A stretch of 64,000 bases of DNA from Herpomyces periplanetae (GCA_009733715.1 WMKJ01000045.1:38104-102103); one strand, 5' to 3'. Numbered from the stretch's first letter, positions 22,742 through 35,200 are shown. Notes: generated from the letters alone by a model not told the origin. A program made the numbers and translations.

Positions 22742-23403
22742 TTTTCTACTCCCATAATCATATACCACAACTCGTTTGACGACAGTGTTAGCGGAATTCT
22801 GTTGCGCAAAGCCTTTTTTTCAGCCAGGCGACGTGCAAAGCGGAACTAGTTATGGTTCTATATGCGCGCGCCGCCTTTGGAAAGGGGACATAGACGCACA
22901 AGCGCGCACGTCTTTATTACGTTTATCTTTTGAGCTCCGGATTATCTTGGGGGAAATTTTGCCGTTCCATTATGCTTCAAAGCATTAAAAGGAGAATATC
23001 CTGCAGTTTTTGATAATTATACATGAATAGCCTCAATGACGCGAAATCTCATGCGATAAAAGAGTAGCCACTTTGCAAAACGTGCTCTAAAAACTTCCTA
23101 TTTTTCCCATTGAGTTCACCCGTTAAAGCAAACCCGGAATATTTATCCTTTCTATCTTCGTACTGTCTACTAAATATCCCAACTCTGCATACGATTTTGT
23201 TTTGTTCACCCCGTCCTTTCACTGTTCTATTCGCAATCCACCTTGTGCAAACCACTTACCTCCCTCTAATCACCGCCACTATATGCGCCACATTGACTCT
23301 CAAACCGGACTACCCGACTGTCAATCTACATTTTCGTGGGCTTCAATCGTCATTACTGTTACCGTTGCCGCTAAAATCATCCTGCCAGTACTTTTGCCTC
23401 ACT
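22742..23403. other. Spacer before ALG5
   Basis: About 660 nt. The ALG5 frame remains open upstream to 23110 but begins with a non-ATG codon and has leader-like composition. No other gene seen. Confidence 0.5.
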
Positions 23404-24724
23404 ATGATCGGATCCTTGATCTTAAATTTGTTCTCTGGTCTTGACTATTTAATTTCACTTAGCTTTTTATGGCTGGCTTTCTTTCTTTCAACCGCTGTTT
23501 TAACTACGGCCATCATCGTCTACTCTCTATCATACGCGCTTGCACCATCAGGTCGCCGTTCTACCCACCTGACTGAGGATTACTTTGACTCTTATACGAC
23601 GGATCGGCATCTTTATCACGACAAGTTGCCCCTCTGGTGTGAAAAAATTGATCCTGATATTACGGATAAATTACCTTTTATTTCTTTCAAATTGTTTAAA
23701 AACCTTTTTCCTCCCATAAGTGGTGGTAACACTCAATCTGCCGTTAAAACTGGGGAAGTATCACCTACTGTGTCGGCTTCTTTGATCAATAAACCAGAAG
23801 TTTACTTATCCGTTATAATTCCCGCATACAATGAAGAATTACGTTTACCCGCTATGCTCCATGATACTGTTAAATTTCTTGATAATTTCCTAAACCCAAA
23901 GTATCCGCCGGGCAAACTTAGTGGCTGGGAAATCCTAGTTGTATCAGATGGATCTACTGATCAAACAGTCTCTGTCGCCTTGGATTTTGCTTTGCGCCAT
24001 AATCTTCATGAAATTAATCACACTGAAATGAATCAATTTGAGCGAAATTTACGCGTGACCAAACTATACAAGAATAGTGGTAAAGGTGCTGCCGTATTAC
24101 ATGGCTTGCGCCATGCACGCGGGAAGTACTTGTTGTTTGCTGATGCTGACGGAGCTACCAAGTTTTCCGATCTAGCCAGATTAATTAAAGCGGCCGATAC
24201 CATTCAGGATAAATCAGGTCGTGCTGTGGTGATCGGTTCACGAGCTCATCTCATGTCAAATGAAGTAGTCGTTAAGGTAAGTAAAATTATCCACCCCTAT
24301 CCATTTTGTAATTTACCTGCTAATTCTTCTCTCATGTGCACTCGTGCACTCACCCATCTTCATTTCCGTCGTGTAGCGATCGCCACTTCGTAATGCGCTC
24401 ATGCACGCATTTCACGCTCTATTGACCCTTTTGTCACCCGCAAGCTTTGCAAGTTTAGGTGACACTCAGTGTGGTTTCAAGTTGATATCGCGCGAAGCTT
24501 TATCTGACATTGTTCCGTATATGCGCATACAGGGATGGATATTCGATGTTGAATTGCTCATGTTGGCTGAACGTGCCGCGATACCTATTTGTGAAGTTCC
24601 CGTATCATGGCGTGAGATACGCGGTAGTAAGCTAAATGTTGTACCTGATAGTTTAAAGATTGCATATGAACTTTCAGTTATCCGTTTAGCTTGGTTACTC
24701 AATTTCTACTATTTGCCCAATTAA
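23404..24724 (+). CDS. ALG5: Dolichyl-phosphate beta-glucosyltransferase (Alg5)
   Basis: Two exons, 23404-24276 and 24377-24724, spliced to 406 residues. The donor is GTAAGT, the acceptor GTAG, in phase 0. Transfers glucose from UDP-glucose to dolichyl phosphate on the cytosolic face of the ER, making the Dol-P-Glc used to glucosylate the N-glycan precursor. Seen: an N-terminal hydrophobic anchor (about residues 10-45), then a GT-A family 2 glycosyltransferase domain with YLSVIIPAYNEELRLP, LVVSDGSTDQT, the metal-binding FADADGAT and the family signature DTQCGFKLISREA, which follows the splice junction. The C-terminus WLLNFYYLPN is hydrophobic. It is longer than yeast Alg5 (334) because of an insert after the anchor. 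The longer upstream open frame was rejected as non-ATG. Confidence 0.93.
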
Positions 24725-24832
24725 TTTTCATTCCAATTTACTTCTTGACTTATCATCTGCCTCACCTTATTTAATCTCAGAATGCTGGTACACTTGAACT
24801 GATATCATTTCTGCTTAATCCTAGCATACATG

Positions 24833-26980
24833 TTACTCTCTACTTTCTTGGATGCATCTGTCACATTTGCATGCACCACCGAGAACTCCTTGTAACCATT
24901 CTCTCCTTTCTTGTACATTCAAATTGATATCGCAATAATGACTCAGAATTTGTTCGTTGGCTCGAATAGCTACATTTTGTGTATTAGTCTCAAGTGTTTG
25001 ACGCATATTATCTAGTTCATCGTGATACCCGTGTCGGGCTATTTTACTCTCTTGACTCTTGCGCTTGGTTGCCTTGGTAAATCGTGCTTGTAAAATCATG
25101 GGGCCGCCACCACCATTCCCCGGAATTGTTAAGTTATCCATGCCTTGGCATGAACGGCAATTCCAATCCCATGTTACATTTGGTGTGCAACTGTGGTTCA
25201 CTAGACACCAAAATGGATGAACAGCCGCGATGCGTGTAGTACGCGCCGAAGCAACTCCGCGAAATTTAGCGTATAGAGTATTAAATATCCACACTGAGAA
25301 GATAGGCTGGGAAGGTGATGGCGGAGTAATTGTAGCGTAAGCCGAAGAATTCGCCGTCATGGTAAAAATGTTCAAGTTTAATCGTTCAAGTATGTTAAAG
25401 GGAATAAGTATATTCCATTTAAATGACCAAGGTAGCTTAGCATTCGAAGAAAATTCTCCCCATAGATACTTTATGCAGGGTAAATCGAGAGGGTGTAAAC
25501 GTTGCGTCATTGACATGGCTATACAACGAAGTAGTAGTGACGCATACAATGATTCACAAGCTTCTCGTGATTCGACACAAGAATTAACTTGGATTAACGT
25601 AGATTGGCCTAACCACGTTTTCTCGTTTGACTCGACCTGGTCAAGAATGCGCTCAGGTGAACCGAACTTTAAATCACAACCAGATCCCGAGACTGATGTA
25701 GTACTTGATAAAGGTGGTGATGACAACGAGGTATCATGAATACACAACCACGATGATGACGTGGCAGCCGTTGCCGCTGCAACTATACAACCGTACGCTT
25801 CGACTCCCCTATCACCACACACCGCTGCATGATAATCTCGTTTCGCTACATCGTGACAAACTTCACTACAGAATCCGCGCCCGCAATCCCCGCACCTGAC
25901 CAATCGGCTGCGGTCAACGCCACACTCTCGACACTCTCCCCCCCGCGCCAAGCACAGGGGAACACAACAAGCTTCGCACGTGACATTTCGGTCTGTGTTG
26001 GTGCCGGTGGCTGAGCCGGATCGGGGGATGGTTTCGGAAATGAAGTTACCGGCTTCGGTTTCCAATCCCGTGTTGCTTGCCGTGACCGTTGATAGTTCGC
26101 GCAAGATTATTTCTCCTGCATAAATATCTTCGCGAGCATACACGCCGAGTTGTCGATTTATTTGGTCCTCGTTCCCTTGTGTTAACACGGGTAATTCCAC
26201 TACTCGAACTTCTAATTTATTGGACACTTTTCCTAATTCACTATTCAACTTTTTCAGTGTATCTTCTCCGTACCGTTCATCCTTATCCGGTTCAAATTTA
26301 TTCCACGCATAAATCTCACGAGACACTTCTCCAACATCATTCAAATACTTGTATGATCCTACTCTGGAAAGTTTATCGTCGCATGCTTTACCAACTACAT
26401 CGTGTATAAATTTACACGCTTTATACTCGTTCCCTTTTTCCTCTATACGCTTTAACGTTTCATAATACTTGTAAGCGCTACGTAAACATCCACACTCAAT
26501 TAATCCTAAAATCAGATATTCCAATCTAATTCATTCGTTAACATTTACGTTCAATCAACCTTTGTCTTTTAACTTGATTCAGTATATGTATATTCAACAA
26601 ACTTACGCTACTCTTCTGTAAACTTTAACTTTCAATAAGTTGTGCACATCTTCACTCATGCTAAAATGTATATCTCCAGCATTTTGTTCAATCACTTGTT
26701 CACTATACTCCCCATCTTCTAATTCATCAATTAATAGTGAAGCTATATAAGCTTCGCCCGCCTGTAAATCAGCATATCCTTCTCTTCCGTAAACTTGTGC
26801 CAAATTTAACCGTTGAAGTATTCCATAGGGACACTCAGCTACGCTTGCTTGTAACTCGCTAACGCCCCTGTTGTTATGTTGATGAAATCTCTCATGTAAA
26901 TCAGATCCTGTTACCATTTCCACTTCATTTATAAAATTTACTTGCTTCAAACATAACACTCTCCTCAAATCTCTTAACAT
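24833..26980 (-). CDS. SET-domain protein with MYND-like zinc cluster (SMYD-type)
   Basis: Two exons on the minus strand, 26980-26607 and 26525-24833, spliced to 688 residues. The intron has a GTAAGT donor, a GTTAAC branch and an ATTAG acceptor in phase 2. The N-terminal part (about residues 1-230) is helical and TPR-like, with ELQASVAECPYGILQRLNLAQVYG. A split SET domain begins around residue 252 (GVYAREDIYAGEIILRE). It is interrupted by a Cys/His cluster at ~308-361 resembling a MYND finger, resumes with the NHSCTPNVTWDW motif at ~568, and ends in a post-SET-like CKCDRC. Known of the family: lysine methyltransferases acting on histones or other proteins. The substrate is unknown here. The gene is divergent from ADE8 with only 192 nt between starts. 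Confidence 0.85.
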
Positions 26981-27067
26981 GTACTCTTCAATACCTTTTC
27001 TTCACTATCATTCGCCTCACTCGCCCTTCTTCCCGTCATTTTCACCCGCCCAACACTTCCACTATAT

Positions 27068-27073
27068 CACGTG
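27068..27073. promoter_or_regulatory. CACGTG core in bidirectional SET/ADE8 promoter
   Basis: CACGTG lies 88 nt from the SET gene start and 100 nt from the ADE8 start, inside the 192-nt region between the two divergent genes, so it could serve both. Inferred. Confidence 0.5.
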
Positions 27074-27172
27074 CTCTTATTTTTCAAGGTGTATAATTGA
27101 GTATTGGGATAAGAATAGAAATAATATTTATATTAGAATATCTTTTGGTGGAATGGTTTAAATTATCACAAA

Positions 27173-27841
27173 ATGACATCAATTTCTCGTCCGTTGACTC
27201 GTATAACCGTTTTAATATCTGGTTCTGGCACAAATTTACAAGCCTTAATTGATGCCTGTATTACGGGAAAGTTACCCGACGCACAGATTGTTCGAGTAAT
27301 CTCAAATAGGTCTGGTGCGTATGGTTTAACGCGCGCAATTAACGCTAACATTCCTACGTCAATATTGTCCCTTGCACAATTTAAAATAATGTACCCAGAT
27401 GACGTTAACACAGCACGACAAAATTATGATCGTGAACTGGCTCGGTTATCCTTAGCAGATACGCCAAACTTGGTTGTGTGTGCGGGTTTTATGCACATTC
27501 TATCTCCCGTATTTTTGAACTTGTTGGAAACTGCTCAAGTCCCAATCATCAATTTGCATCCAGCTTTACCCGGGGAGTTCCCCGGTATCAAAGCTATTGA
27601 ACGGGCTCACGCTGCGTGGAAAGCCGGTCAAATTTCCAAAACCGGTATCATGGTTCATTACGTTATCGCTGAAGTCGATATGGGTCAAACTATCTGTCAT
27701 GTGGAAGTTCCTTTCGAGCCCGGTACAGATGATGATTTAACTGTTTTTACCGATAAAATGCATCGCAATGAATGGCAAATCATTGTTCAAGGCACCAAAC
27801 TCGCCATAGATCAGCTTTCCTCTCCCTCCCTGCGCCACTAA
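27173..27841 (+). CDS. ADE8: Phosphoribosylglycinamide formyltransferase
   Basis: Single-exon gene, 222 residues, from the first ATG of the frame. Transfers a formyl group from 10-formyl-tetrahydrofolate to GAR in the third step of de novo purine synthesis; stand-alone and cytosolic as in yeast. Seen: the N-terminal ITVLISGSGTNLQALIDAC phosphate-binding region, FMHILSP, and the catalytic trio Asn127 and His129 (INLHPALPGEFPG) with Asp169 (VHYVIAEVDMG). Length matches yeast Ade8 (214). The window also contains the start of ADE6, the next purine enzyme, 36 kb away. The upstream 192 nt is shared with the SET gene. Confidence 0.96.
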   Translation: MTSISRPLTRITVLISGSGTNLQALIDACITGKLPDAQIVRVISNRSGAYGLTRAINANIPTSILSLAQFKIMYPDDVNTARQNYDRELARLSLADTPNLVVCAGFMHILSPVFLNLLETAQVPIINLHPALPGEFPGIKAIERAHAAWKAGQISKTGIMVHYVIAEVDMGQTICHVEVPFEPGTDDDLTVFTDKMHRNEWQIIVQGTKLAIDQLSSPSLRH

Positions 27842-28188
27842 ATTAACCAATTTGCGCCACTCGTGTTTTCCCGTTTTATCACATGACTGTTTCAGCTCGC
27901 CTTAACGTCTTGAGCCTATTTGCATTGAAGGAGGTTCACCGCTTTTAAAGATTTTACGTTAAGTTTAAATTTTATTTGGCCTGGATTTCGGTTAACCCAT
28001 CAATCTACGAGATTATACAACTTTGGCGGTTTTCACATAATTTTCACACTCAACTCAGATTCTTTTTAAGTACGACCTAAGTATCGCGAAGATCGAGTTA
28101 ACTGGTAATCTCAAAGAAAAGTGATAATTTAAATCTGACGATTTGTCAAGAGTATCAGGCTGCGTGCACATGTCTGAATGCTTTTCTC
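27842..28188. other. ADE8-TLG1 spacer
   Basis: About 350 nt between two plus-strand genes. No gene or clear signal other than a CACATG word near 27881. Confidence 0.5.
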
Positions 28189-29038
28189 ATGATGAGTGAC
28201 CCTTTTCTACTGGTTCAAACGTACGCTTCTCCGGTCTTGTTTGCATATATTTATCATTTCACCCCAGTGGTAAACTTACCGTAACGTGTTGGCTGACGCT
28301 AATCATAGTGACGTCATTGAACAACTGCACACGACAGAAAATTTGTTGGCGGCGCATCAACGGTTAACTTTTAAAGGGGACGGGATAACACAGTGGACGG
28401 ACGGGGAACAAGCGCAGTTAGAGTTGGACAAAGCGCTACAAATTTTAAGACGAGATGTGGAAGATTTAAGTGAAAGTGTAATTGCAGTTGAAAGAAATCC
28501 CGCACGATATGGAATTGAGCAAGAGGAGGTCGAACGCCGGCGAAAATTCGTCAGTGATGTGAAATTAAAGGTTCAAAACATGCAAGAAGAGCTGAATAGC
28601 CTAATCACAAGCGCTAGTTCTCAAAGACCAACAGATTCACGTCATGCACCGGCTAATAAGCGATTATTGAATACAAGCATCAGTAAAGGCTCAGATTATG
28701 AATTCGGCGATTCTTCAAATGAATTAGACTATACGGATCTTGAGATGCAAAGGCAAACTGAAATATTAAACGACCAGGATGAGACTTTGAATAATGTATT
28801 TCAAACGGTAGGCGTACTACGACAGCAAGCAAATACAATGGGGCGCGAGCTAGAGGAACAAAGTGAGCTATTGAATAGCGTTGATAGAGTAGCGGATCGG
28901 TTTGGAAGCAAGATCCAAGTCGGCCTATCACGGATGAACGAATTATTAAGAAGAAACGAAGACTCATTATCAAGTTTTTGCATTGGGATACTCGTATTAT
29001 TACTGCTGGTGATTTTGGCGTTATTGTTAATTCTGTAA
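28189..29038 (+). CDS. TLG1: Qc-SNARE of the syntaxin-6/Tlg1 type
   Basis: Two exons: a 32-nt first exon 28189-28220 (two adjacent ATGs, then SDPFLLVQ) and 28309-29038, spliced to 253 residues. The donor is GTACGC, the branch GCTAAT and the acceptor ATAG, in phase 2. The join restores the family N-terminus DPF-x-x-V. Seen: an N-terminal three-helix region with LSESVIAVERNPARYGI, a linker, a SNARE motif at about residues 165-230 with MGRELEEQSELLNSVD (central-layer Gln), and one C-terminal transmembrane helix ending at the last residue. Known role: fusion of endosome-derived vesicles with the trans-Golgi network or endosomes. Without the tiny first exon a homology search would see a truncated start. 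Confidence 0.9.
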
Positions 29039-29573
29039 TAAAGAAACGGATGAACACTTGGATAATTCTCCCATGACAACTTTAAAGAACTTATTTGACA
29101 AAGCATGAGCGATAACACGGATCGCTTAATTACATTCACATTGGTATGCATTGTTCATTGGGCTGTGGGGTTGGTGACAATGACATTGACCTGTGCCCAA
29201 ATGTTGCCACAGTTTTAATGAACCAGAATATCTGCCGGAGATCGCGAAATATGTTTACTCGTGCAACGGTCAACCGGGTGCCTGTCTCGGTATTTCCCGT
29301 TGAATTGTGTTGTTCGCCAGGGAATCGTTATCGCGAACTATTAAACGCATCGTTGGGCTTTCTTTGTTTTTGGCATCTCGTATAGTCCCGCACCTCTCGC
29401 GAAAGTTCGTTTGGCTGTCTATTTATCAGTCTTCTCGCCACTATCGTTTAGTTGCCCACCTGGTTTACGGTCCGCAATGTGCCGTGCTGCATAGTGATCA
29501 TGTTCACTCCTGTAAAGCAGAGCCCCCATTAAATCGTTTAGTTTTCGTCAATTCAACATATGCGCTTGACACA
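29039..29573. other. Spacer after TLG1
   Basis: About 535 nt. The frame of the next gene is open upstream of its ATG from 29307, but the translated sequence is not protein-like and begins at a non-ATG codon. Treated as promoter and leader. Confidence 0.45.
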
Positions 29574-31186
29574 ATGGCATGTCAGGGTCAGATCAAGTCT
29601 TCAATTGTCACAGCTTTCTCGCTCAACGTATTGCTTTTGAGCTCAGTATGTGTTTTACTGCTCACAATCTATCTCGCTGCGTCTTCATCTGTCACATCGA
29701 CTCTTTTACCATCCGTCGTGCTTGGATTTGTTTCGGTACGTTTCTTGGTCAAACTCGTGTCACCTGTGGTTAACCTTGAGCTTGTTCAGGCCCTTGCCTC
29801 CATCACCTATATCATTCTCCATGGATTGCTAGCCTTTAAACAGAAACTTCTTGCACCGCCCGCGACTACCACTCTTACGCTACACCGTCCCATGTCACTT
29901 TCTCACGTCACTACTCATTTGTCTGTGTCATTGTGTGCTCTCTGGATTCTAACGGTCGGTTGGAATTCAATTGTCTTTGCCCGTCAGCCCATCTGTTTGC
30001 CAACTGGCACGTCGGGGGAACCCTGGCAAGTCGGGCGGATCTGCCTTGCCACACGCATTGACATTGCCATTTCATTCCTCGCTTTGTGAGATATATACTT
30101 AGGACTAATTGTCATGTTATACTGACTTAAACTATCAGATTTTTTTCTGCTATTCTATTTATCGTGGTGTCCGTTGGTCGTCAACCTTTTCAAGTGTTTC
30201 TCTTCGGTCATAGAGTTAACCACGACACACTTCAATTCGTTACACGATTTCCTTGCTGCACTCTGGATTATTCTCCACATCGAAGATCTTTGCGTCATCA
30301 TAGTCCTTGTCCTAGTAATGCTAGCTTTAGTACAATTCTATCGCGCTCTACTCAAGATATCGTTTTGGTTGGTACAAACGCAAACGGCTCTATTGTTACT
30401 TTGCCATCTTCTGCCAGAGAGTTTGTATTTCCGTCTACCTCTTCCGCACAACGTACCAGCTTATCTCACGAATCACTCGATACAGTAACTATATCGACTC
30501 GTCCCCATTACAGGTTTAGCAATCACCAGAGACCAAATAATCAGTCATTCCCCCTTACGAGTCAGAGTTGTTCTAACCTAAGATCTTATTCTTTACATCC
30601 TAGTGGTGCTCAAAGTTTATCATCACTTCAAGTTCTTTATTCTGGAAAATCATCAGCCTCGTTTTCACCGTATACACCATCTACGTCTCTAACTTCCCCC
30701 AATTTGGTTATTGGAAGATCATCCGTGGATTCTCATATAACTCTTCGGTCTTCGTCGTCTGGAAATCTTTCAACCAATCAAGTTTCTGCAATCAAAGATG
30801 AAAATTTTTTCGCGCTGGAACCAACTAATAATTTGTGTGCAGCACTACCTAATGGTTTATTATCGTTGAATTCTCGGAGAGTTACTAAAGGCTTATCACC
30901 ACTTCGTAGAGTGAGTAGTATTGGTGATGTTAGTGCCAATTCACCTAACCTACGCGTTTTTCTACACAATAAACAGTTATCCTTACTTAAAGTTCGGTTG
31001 CATGATCAATGTCAAGAACACGAAACTCTTCACGAAGAATGCTACAAGCACAAGCCAGATCAAATTCAATTGCCTAGATTATGTACATGTGATACCCCAT
31101 TACCATCGCCCCTCAGCCATCATGTCTTTACTCCTCGTCCCTTTACTCACTCTACCAAGAAGTCGATTGATTCTTTACCAATTTAA
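29574..31186 (+). CDS. Unrecognised four-span membrane protein with Ser-rich tail
   Basis: Two exons, 29574-30085 and 30139-31186, spliced to 519 residues. The intron is 53 nt with a GTGAGA donor and ATCAG acceptor in phase 2. The join turns a truncated helix into a complete one (IDIAISFLALLFFSAILFIVVSV), which supports it. Four hydrophobic spans occur in the first ~195 residues, in a MARVEL-like layout. An extracellular-type loop follows with the spaced signature CLPTG, W-x-x-G-x-x-C and then R before the fourth span. The remaining ~320 residues form a cytosolic tail rich in Ser, Thr, Pro and Asn, with a late His/Cys-rich patch (HDQCQEHETLHEECYKH). Start chosen at ATG 29574. I do not recognise a named family. 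A cortical or eisosome-like role would be speculative. Confidence 0.65.
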
Positions 31187-31434
31187 AGCTACTACCTTCT
31201 ACTAAACACATTCATAAATTCTCTCCTGTGCCATCATTTCGTAGATCTTTATTGTTTTTCCCGTCTGCAGCCCACGTCCCACTTTACTCAGCACCGGTCT
31301 TCGGATTCGAGGCCGGCACGGGAAATTGTTAATCCGAAACTCAGGTGATTCTGCTCTGGCGTTGATCAAGACCTGCATGCACGTATGGATTGAAAATGAT
31401 GGAGTTTTAGAATCGTTGAAGTTTCTTGAACAGG

Positions 31435-32163
31435 ATGGGCAGGGAGACTGACATACTTCAAAGTGAACATTCTCAAAAGGCTAAAAATGAAGGGTTTTTT
31501 GCCCGGTGGGGAGCTAGAATCGACGCGGCATTATCGGGACACATGGAGGAAGATCCGCGACGACACGCTAATGCATTCTCAATTATAAAAGAGTTAAACG
31601 ATGACTTATTTAAGAGCAGCATTGACTGGGAGGATGAATACGACCCAGTACGCTTAGCAAATTCACAAGATAGTCGAATCGCAAACAAATGTGACTGGGT
31701 TAACGCGTGGAATGATTTACGGCTTATTACACGGTATCCCTACGCTTATCCGAACTGGAGTGTGAGGCATCGCGGTATTGGATCATACCATTTTCCAATC
31801 CTTCTACCTACGTGGTCTCCGAGTATATCACGTTGGATGCTAGACATTGATGATGATGAACGAAGGGACGGTAACGGTTTATGTAACACTAACGCGTTAA
31901 CTCGACCTCTAACAAGTCATGTACGCCAAAGCACTAATATCGCTACTTCCGCATCATCTACAGATCCCGAAACTACGATTTCGCCAATCATCGGCACAGT
32001 GCGATCTGTAGAACGGTACCGAACACCTGACGGGCGTGTCTACACGCGGCAGAGCCTCAAACGTATGTACGCGGACGGTTCTGAACGTGTTACTGAATCT
32101 ACGGGAGAGGTACCGGCGAGTAACATTACTACGCCAACTTCAGAGTCCACCCACGTAAAGTGA
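31435..32163 (+). CDS. Unrecognised protein, 242 residues
   Basis: Single-exon frame from ATG 31435; the frame starts three codons earlier at a non-ATG codon. The N-terminal half is charged and helical, with FFARWGARIDAALSG and IIKELNDDLF. A Trp/Tyr/Pro-rich centre follows (YPYAYPNWSVRHRG and PTWSPSISRWMLD). The C-terminal third is Ser/Thr-rich but contains a compact RYRTPDGRVYTRQSLKRMY-ADGSE segment, a PDG-then-ADG pattern that looks conserved. No signal peptide or membrane span is seen. I do not recognise the family. The gene converges on the chloride-transporter gene with 108 nt between stop codons. An additional 5' exon between 31187 and 31434 cannot be ruled out. Confidence 0.65.
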   Translation: MGRETDILQSEHSQKAKNEGFFARWGARIDAALSGHMEEDPRRHANAFSIIKELNDDLFKSSIDWEDEYDPVRLANSQDSRIANKCDWVNAWNDLRLITRYPYAYPNWSVRHRGIGSYHFPILLPTWSPSISRWMLDIDDDERRDGNGLCNTNALTRPLTSHVRQSTNIATSASSTDPETTISPIIGTVRSVERYRTPDGRVYTRQSLKRMYADGSERVTESTGEVPASNITTPTSESTHVK

Positions 32164-32271
32164 GTTTGTGATTACACTCTACCGTTAAAATTACGCCGCG
32201 CTGCCTCGATTATCTCGTGCACATACACGTGTAAATGCACATGCATACTTATGTATATACACAATACAGGC

Positions 32272-35200
32272 TCACTTATGCTTGCGTTCAAGTCGATGGA
32301 TAAACTGTACAAAAGCTTTTTTGTGAATCATCCCGGCGAATTTACCGTTTCGTAGTATGCATAGATAACGTAGACCTAACTTAACAAAGCATTCGTGGAC
32401 AAGTTCAAGCGGTGAGTTAATATCCAGACTAATAGGCGCGCAATCGACTATCGGGGATATATCCTCGACGATGGGTGTTACGACGGACGGATAAGCTTCG
32501 ACTTCAATGTTGGAATTAGCATTAATGGTATCAGAGTAGCTGGTACCGCTACTACCGCATGTGTTATAATCGCGTGCAAACAGTGTAGTGCATGCGGACT
32601 TAAACTTGTCGGGACCAAGTCGCCCGTACAATTTATCAAGGGCAAATTCCAAATCCGGTGCAGGTATTAACCCGACGAGAACCCCATTGCGTATAATTGG
32701 CAAACCACCGTCTAATTCGCCTGATGCATGTAATAAGTCCAATTTAACGCGCAACGAGTAGAGAGAAACGCTAGGGGAATCGGATACGTCAATGACACGT
32801 TGAGGGGAAATGCCGCGCGGTAAAATACTCTCCAAATCAGTTTCGAAGACCGGCCTACTCTTATTGTCCAGGTACGGGTACGAATTCAACTGCGTAAGTA
32901 AATCGTACACGCTTAACGGTTCCAGAGCATCAGCTGTCCATTTTGAAACGAGAATACTCAAGGAAAAGGGAAGTACATGATTCAGACTGCCGGTTAACTC
33001 AAACAGAATCACGGCCAATGTTACGGACAACCGTGTAACACCACACATAGTAGCACCAGCCGCTACCATTGCGTAAACACCGGGAACAACACACGACTCG
33101 GGGTTCGAGTCAATTGAACAATTTCCGAAGAATCTGCTACTTGATGTAGTCATTGCAATATATTGAACCGTATGACCAACGATACGACCGAGGATGCCGC
33201 CTACGACCATTGATGGGATATATATACCAGCGGGAAGTAGAATTCCAAATGTAATCATGGTGAGAAATGCCTTGACGATGAAAACAAATCCCAAGTAACG
33301 TACAACGGTCCATATATGGTCGACAGTGGGACAGAGTGTTACCCCGGAATTTGAAAAGACATCACACGGACTAGCCAATTCAAGCAGCAGATCAGATACA
33401 GGTAGTGTAGTAAAACGAAGCCAATAACTGCAGAGTCCCGTAATTGTAGCAACGGCCACAACTTCAAGCAGGGGAAACCGACGGATAAGTGAGCGACTGC
33501 GCAAAGTTTTAATCCAAAACCGCGAGAATTTGATAAATCCTGCACCTAAAGCTCCGCCCAGAACACCCAGGAAGATAAACGCAATCATTTCGATAAAATG
33601 CCAGTCGGCAATATAACGTACTTCAAACGGTACAATTTTGCCCGTACCGTAGGGATTGAGAAATTTCATAACTAGTGCTGAAACTATACAGCAGAAGAAC
33701 GTGCGAAAGAGGGTCTTGGGGGGGAAATAGTAACTGACTTCTTCCAGGCTGAACAGAACTCCGCCAATAGGTGCACCAAAGGCTACTGCGACACCACTTG
33801 CCGCACTAGCACTGAGAACCTCCCGTCGCTTTGCATCATTGCTATTATACTTTGGAAAAATACGACAAGCAATATTCCCAATACATGTTGCAATGTGAAC
33901 ATAAGGTCCTTCTTTACCAACGGATAATCCTGATGATACACTAAGTACAAGTGCAAGTGTTTTCACTACCAATGTCCGCAGACCTAACGATCCATGCAGC
34001 ACAAAGCCACTTAATATCACTTTCACTTCAGCTACTCCACTTCCTGCTGCCGAATAATATTTCAAGGGATGCCGTGAAAGTATAGTCATAGGTACAGTCA
34101 TCTGTTGGCGAAACCTCTGATAACTTCCGCCTTCACACTGATGAGATGAATTTGTACTTTCCAAGGCATCGGGAATGCTATCGAGAGGTCGAACAAATGA
34201 TAAATTCGTTTTGGACGTTAGCGTAAGCAAACATGAAAGGCTTGCTAGAATTACGACACACAAAACGTAGATTAAGAAGTTGGTCACTGATGGGGGAATA
34301 AACGAAGAAGTCCCTCGGAAAATGCTGGACCAAGGCTGCCAGTCGTCACATTCGATTTTATCCTGACAACAACTCTTGATGCTACTTATCATGAAGGAAG
34401 TTGAGCAATATCCATGTTTCATGTCAAATAGCAGTGGTTCGCTTACATTAACAAAGTAAGCAACAAAAGCTGTCAAACAGCCAATTATTGCCACAAGAAT
34501 CCAGCCGTGAGCACCGTCAAACCAAGCGAGAAACTTTCCACGAATATCTTTACGGCTTCTCAAGGCACGAACTCGTATAGAGTCGGCAATGCTATCGTGA
34601 ACCCAATCTGTGGACGTAAATTGATCATACCATATGCGATCATCGCGATCTACAGGAACTTTGGAAACTCTTAAAGATTCAGCTAAAATAGGATAAGGTA
34701 AGTTAAAGTAGTCCAACGATAATGAAGAAAAGGTAGGCATTTATTCCGCTTCAGAACAAATCATATTAGCACTTACAATCATCATCGAGAGCGATGGCAG
34801 TCGAGTTTAAAGAACCAGCCCGACTCCGCACACTGGGTAATCGTAAACTTGAAACACTGCGAATGCCCATGGATGGTTTGACAGGTGGACTTAACAATCG
34901 GACACGTTGGTCCGCGTAGTCGGATGAAGAATACCTCGAACCAGTATTTTCGAATAAACGTAGTAACGAAGCACGGGGATTTATGTTAGGTTGTCTCCAT
35001 AAGCGGGATAAACGCTTTTTAAAGCTGAAAGAACTGGTAAATCGGGAAGATTCACTATCATCATGAATATGTGAAGTTCGAATAGTTTGGAACGCGGAAA
35101 AGTATGAACCTGAAGAATCGAGTGTAGAAGAAGTTCGAAACCCTGCGATGTCATTGTTCAAGTTGGAGTTGATTGTGGGGAAAGATTCTGTTGAAAACCT

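Noticed and set aside
31187-32163. Assignment of the 242-residue protein to the mitochondrial Mpm1 family
   Set aside because: The C-terminal PDG/ADG pattern suggested it, but I could not align any other region with yeast Mpm1.
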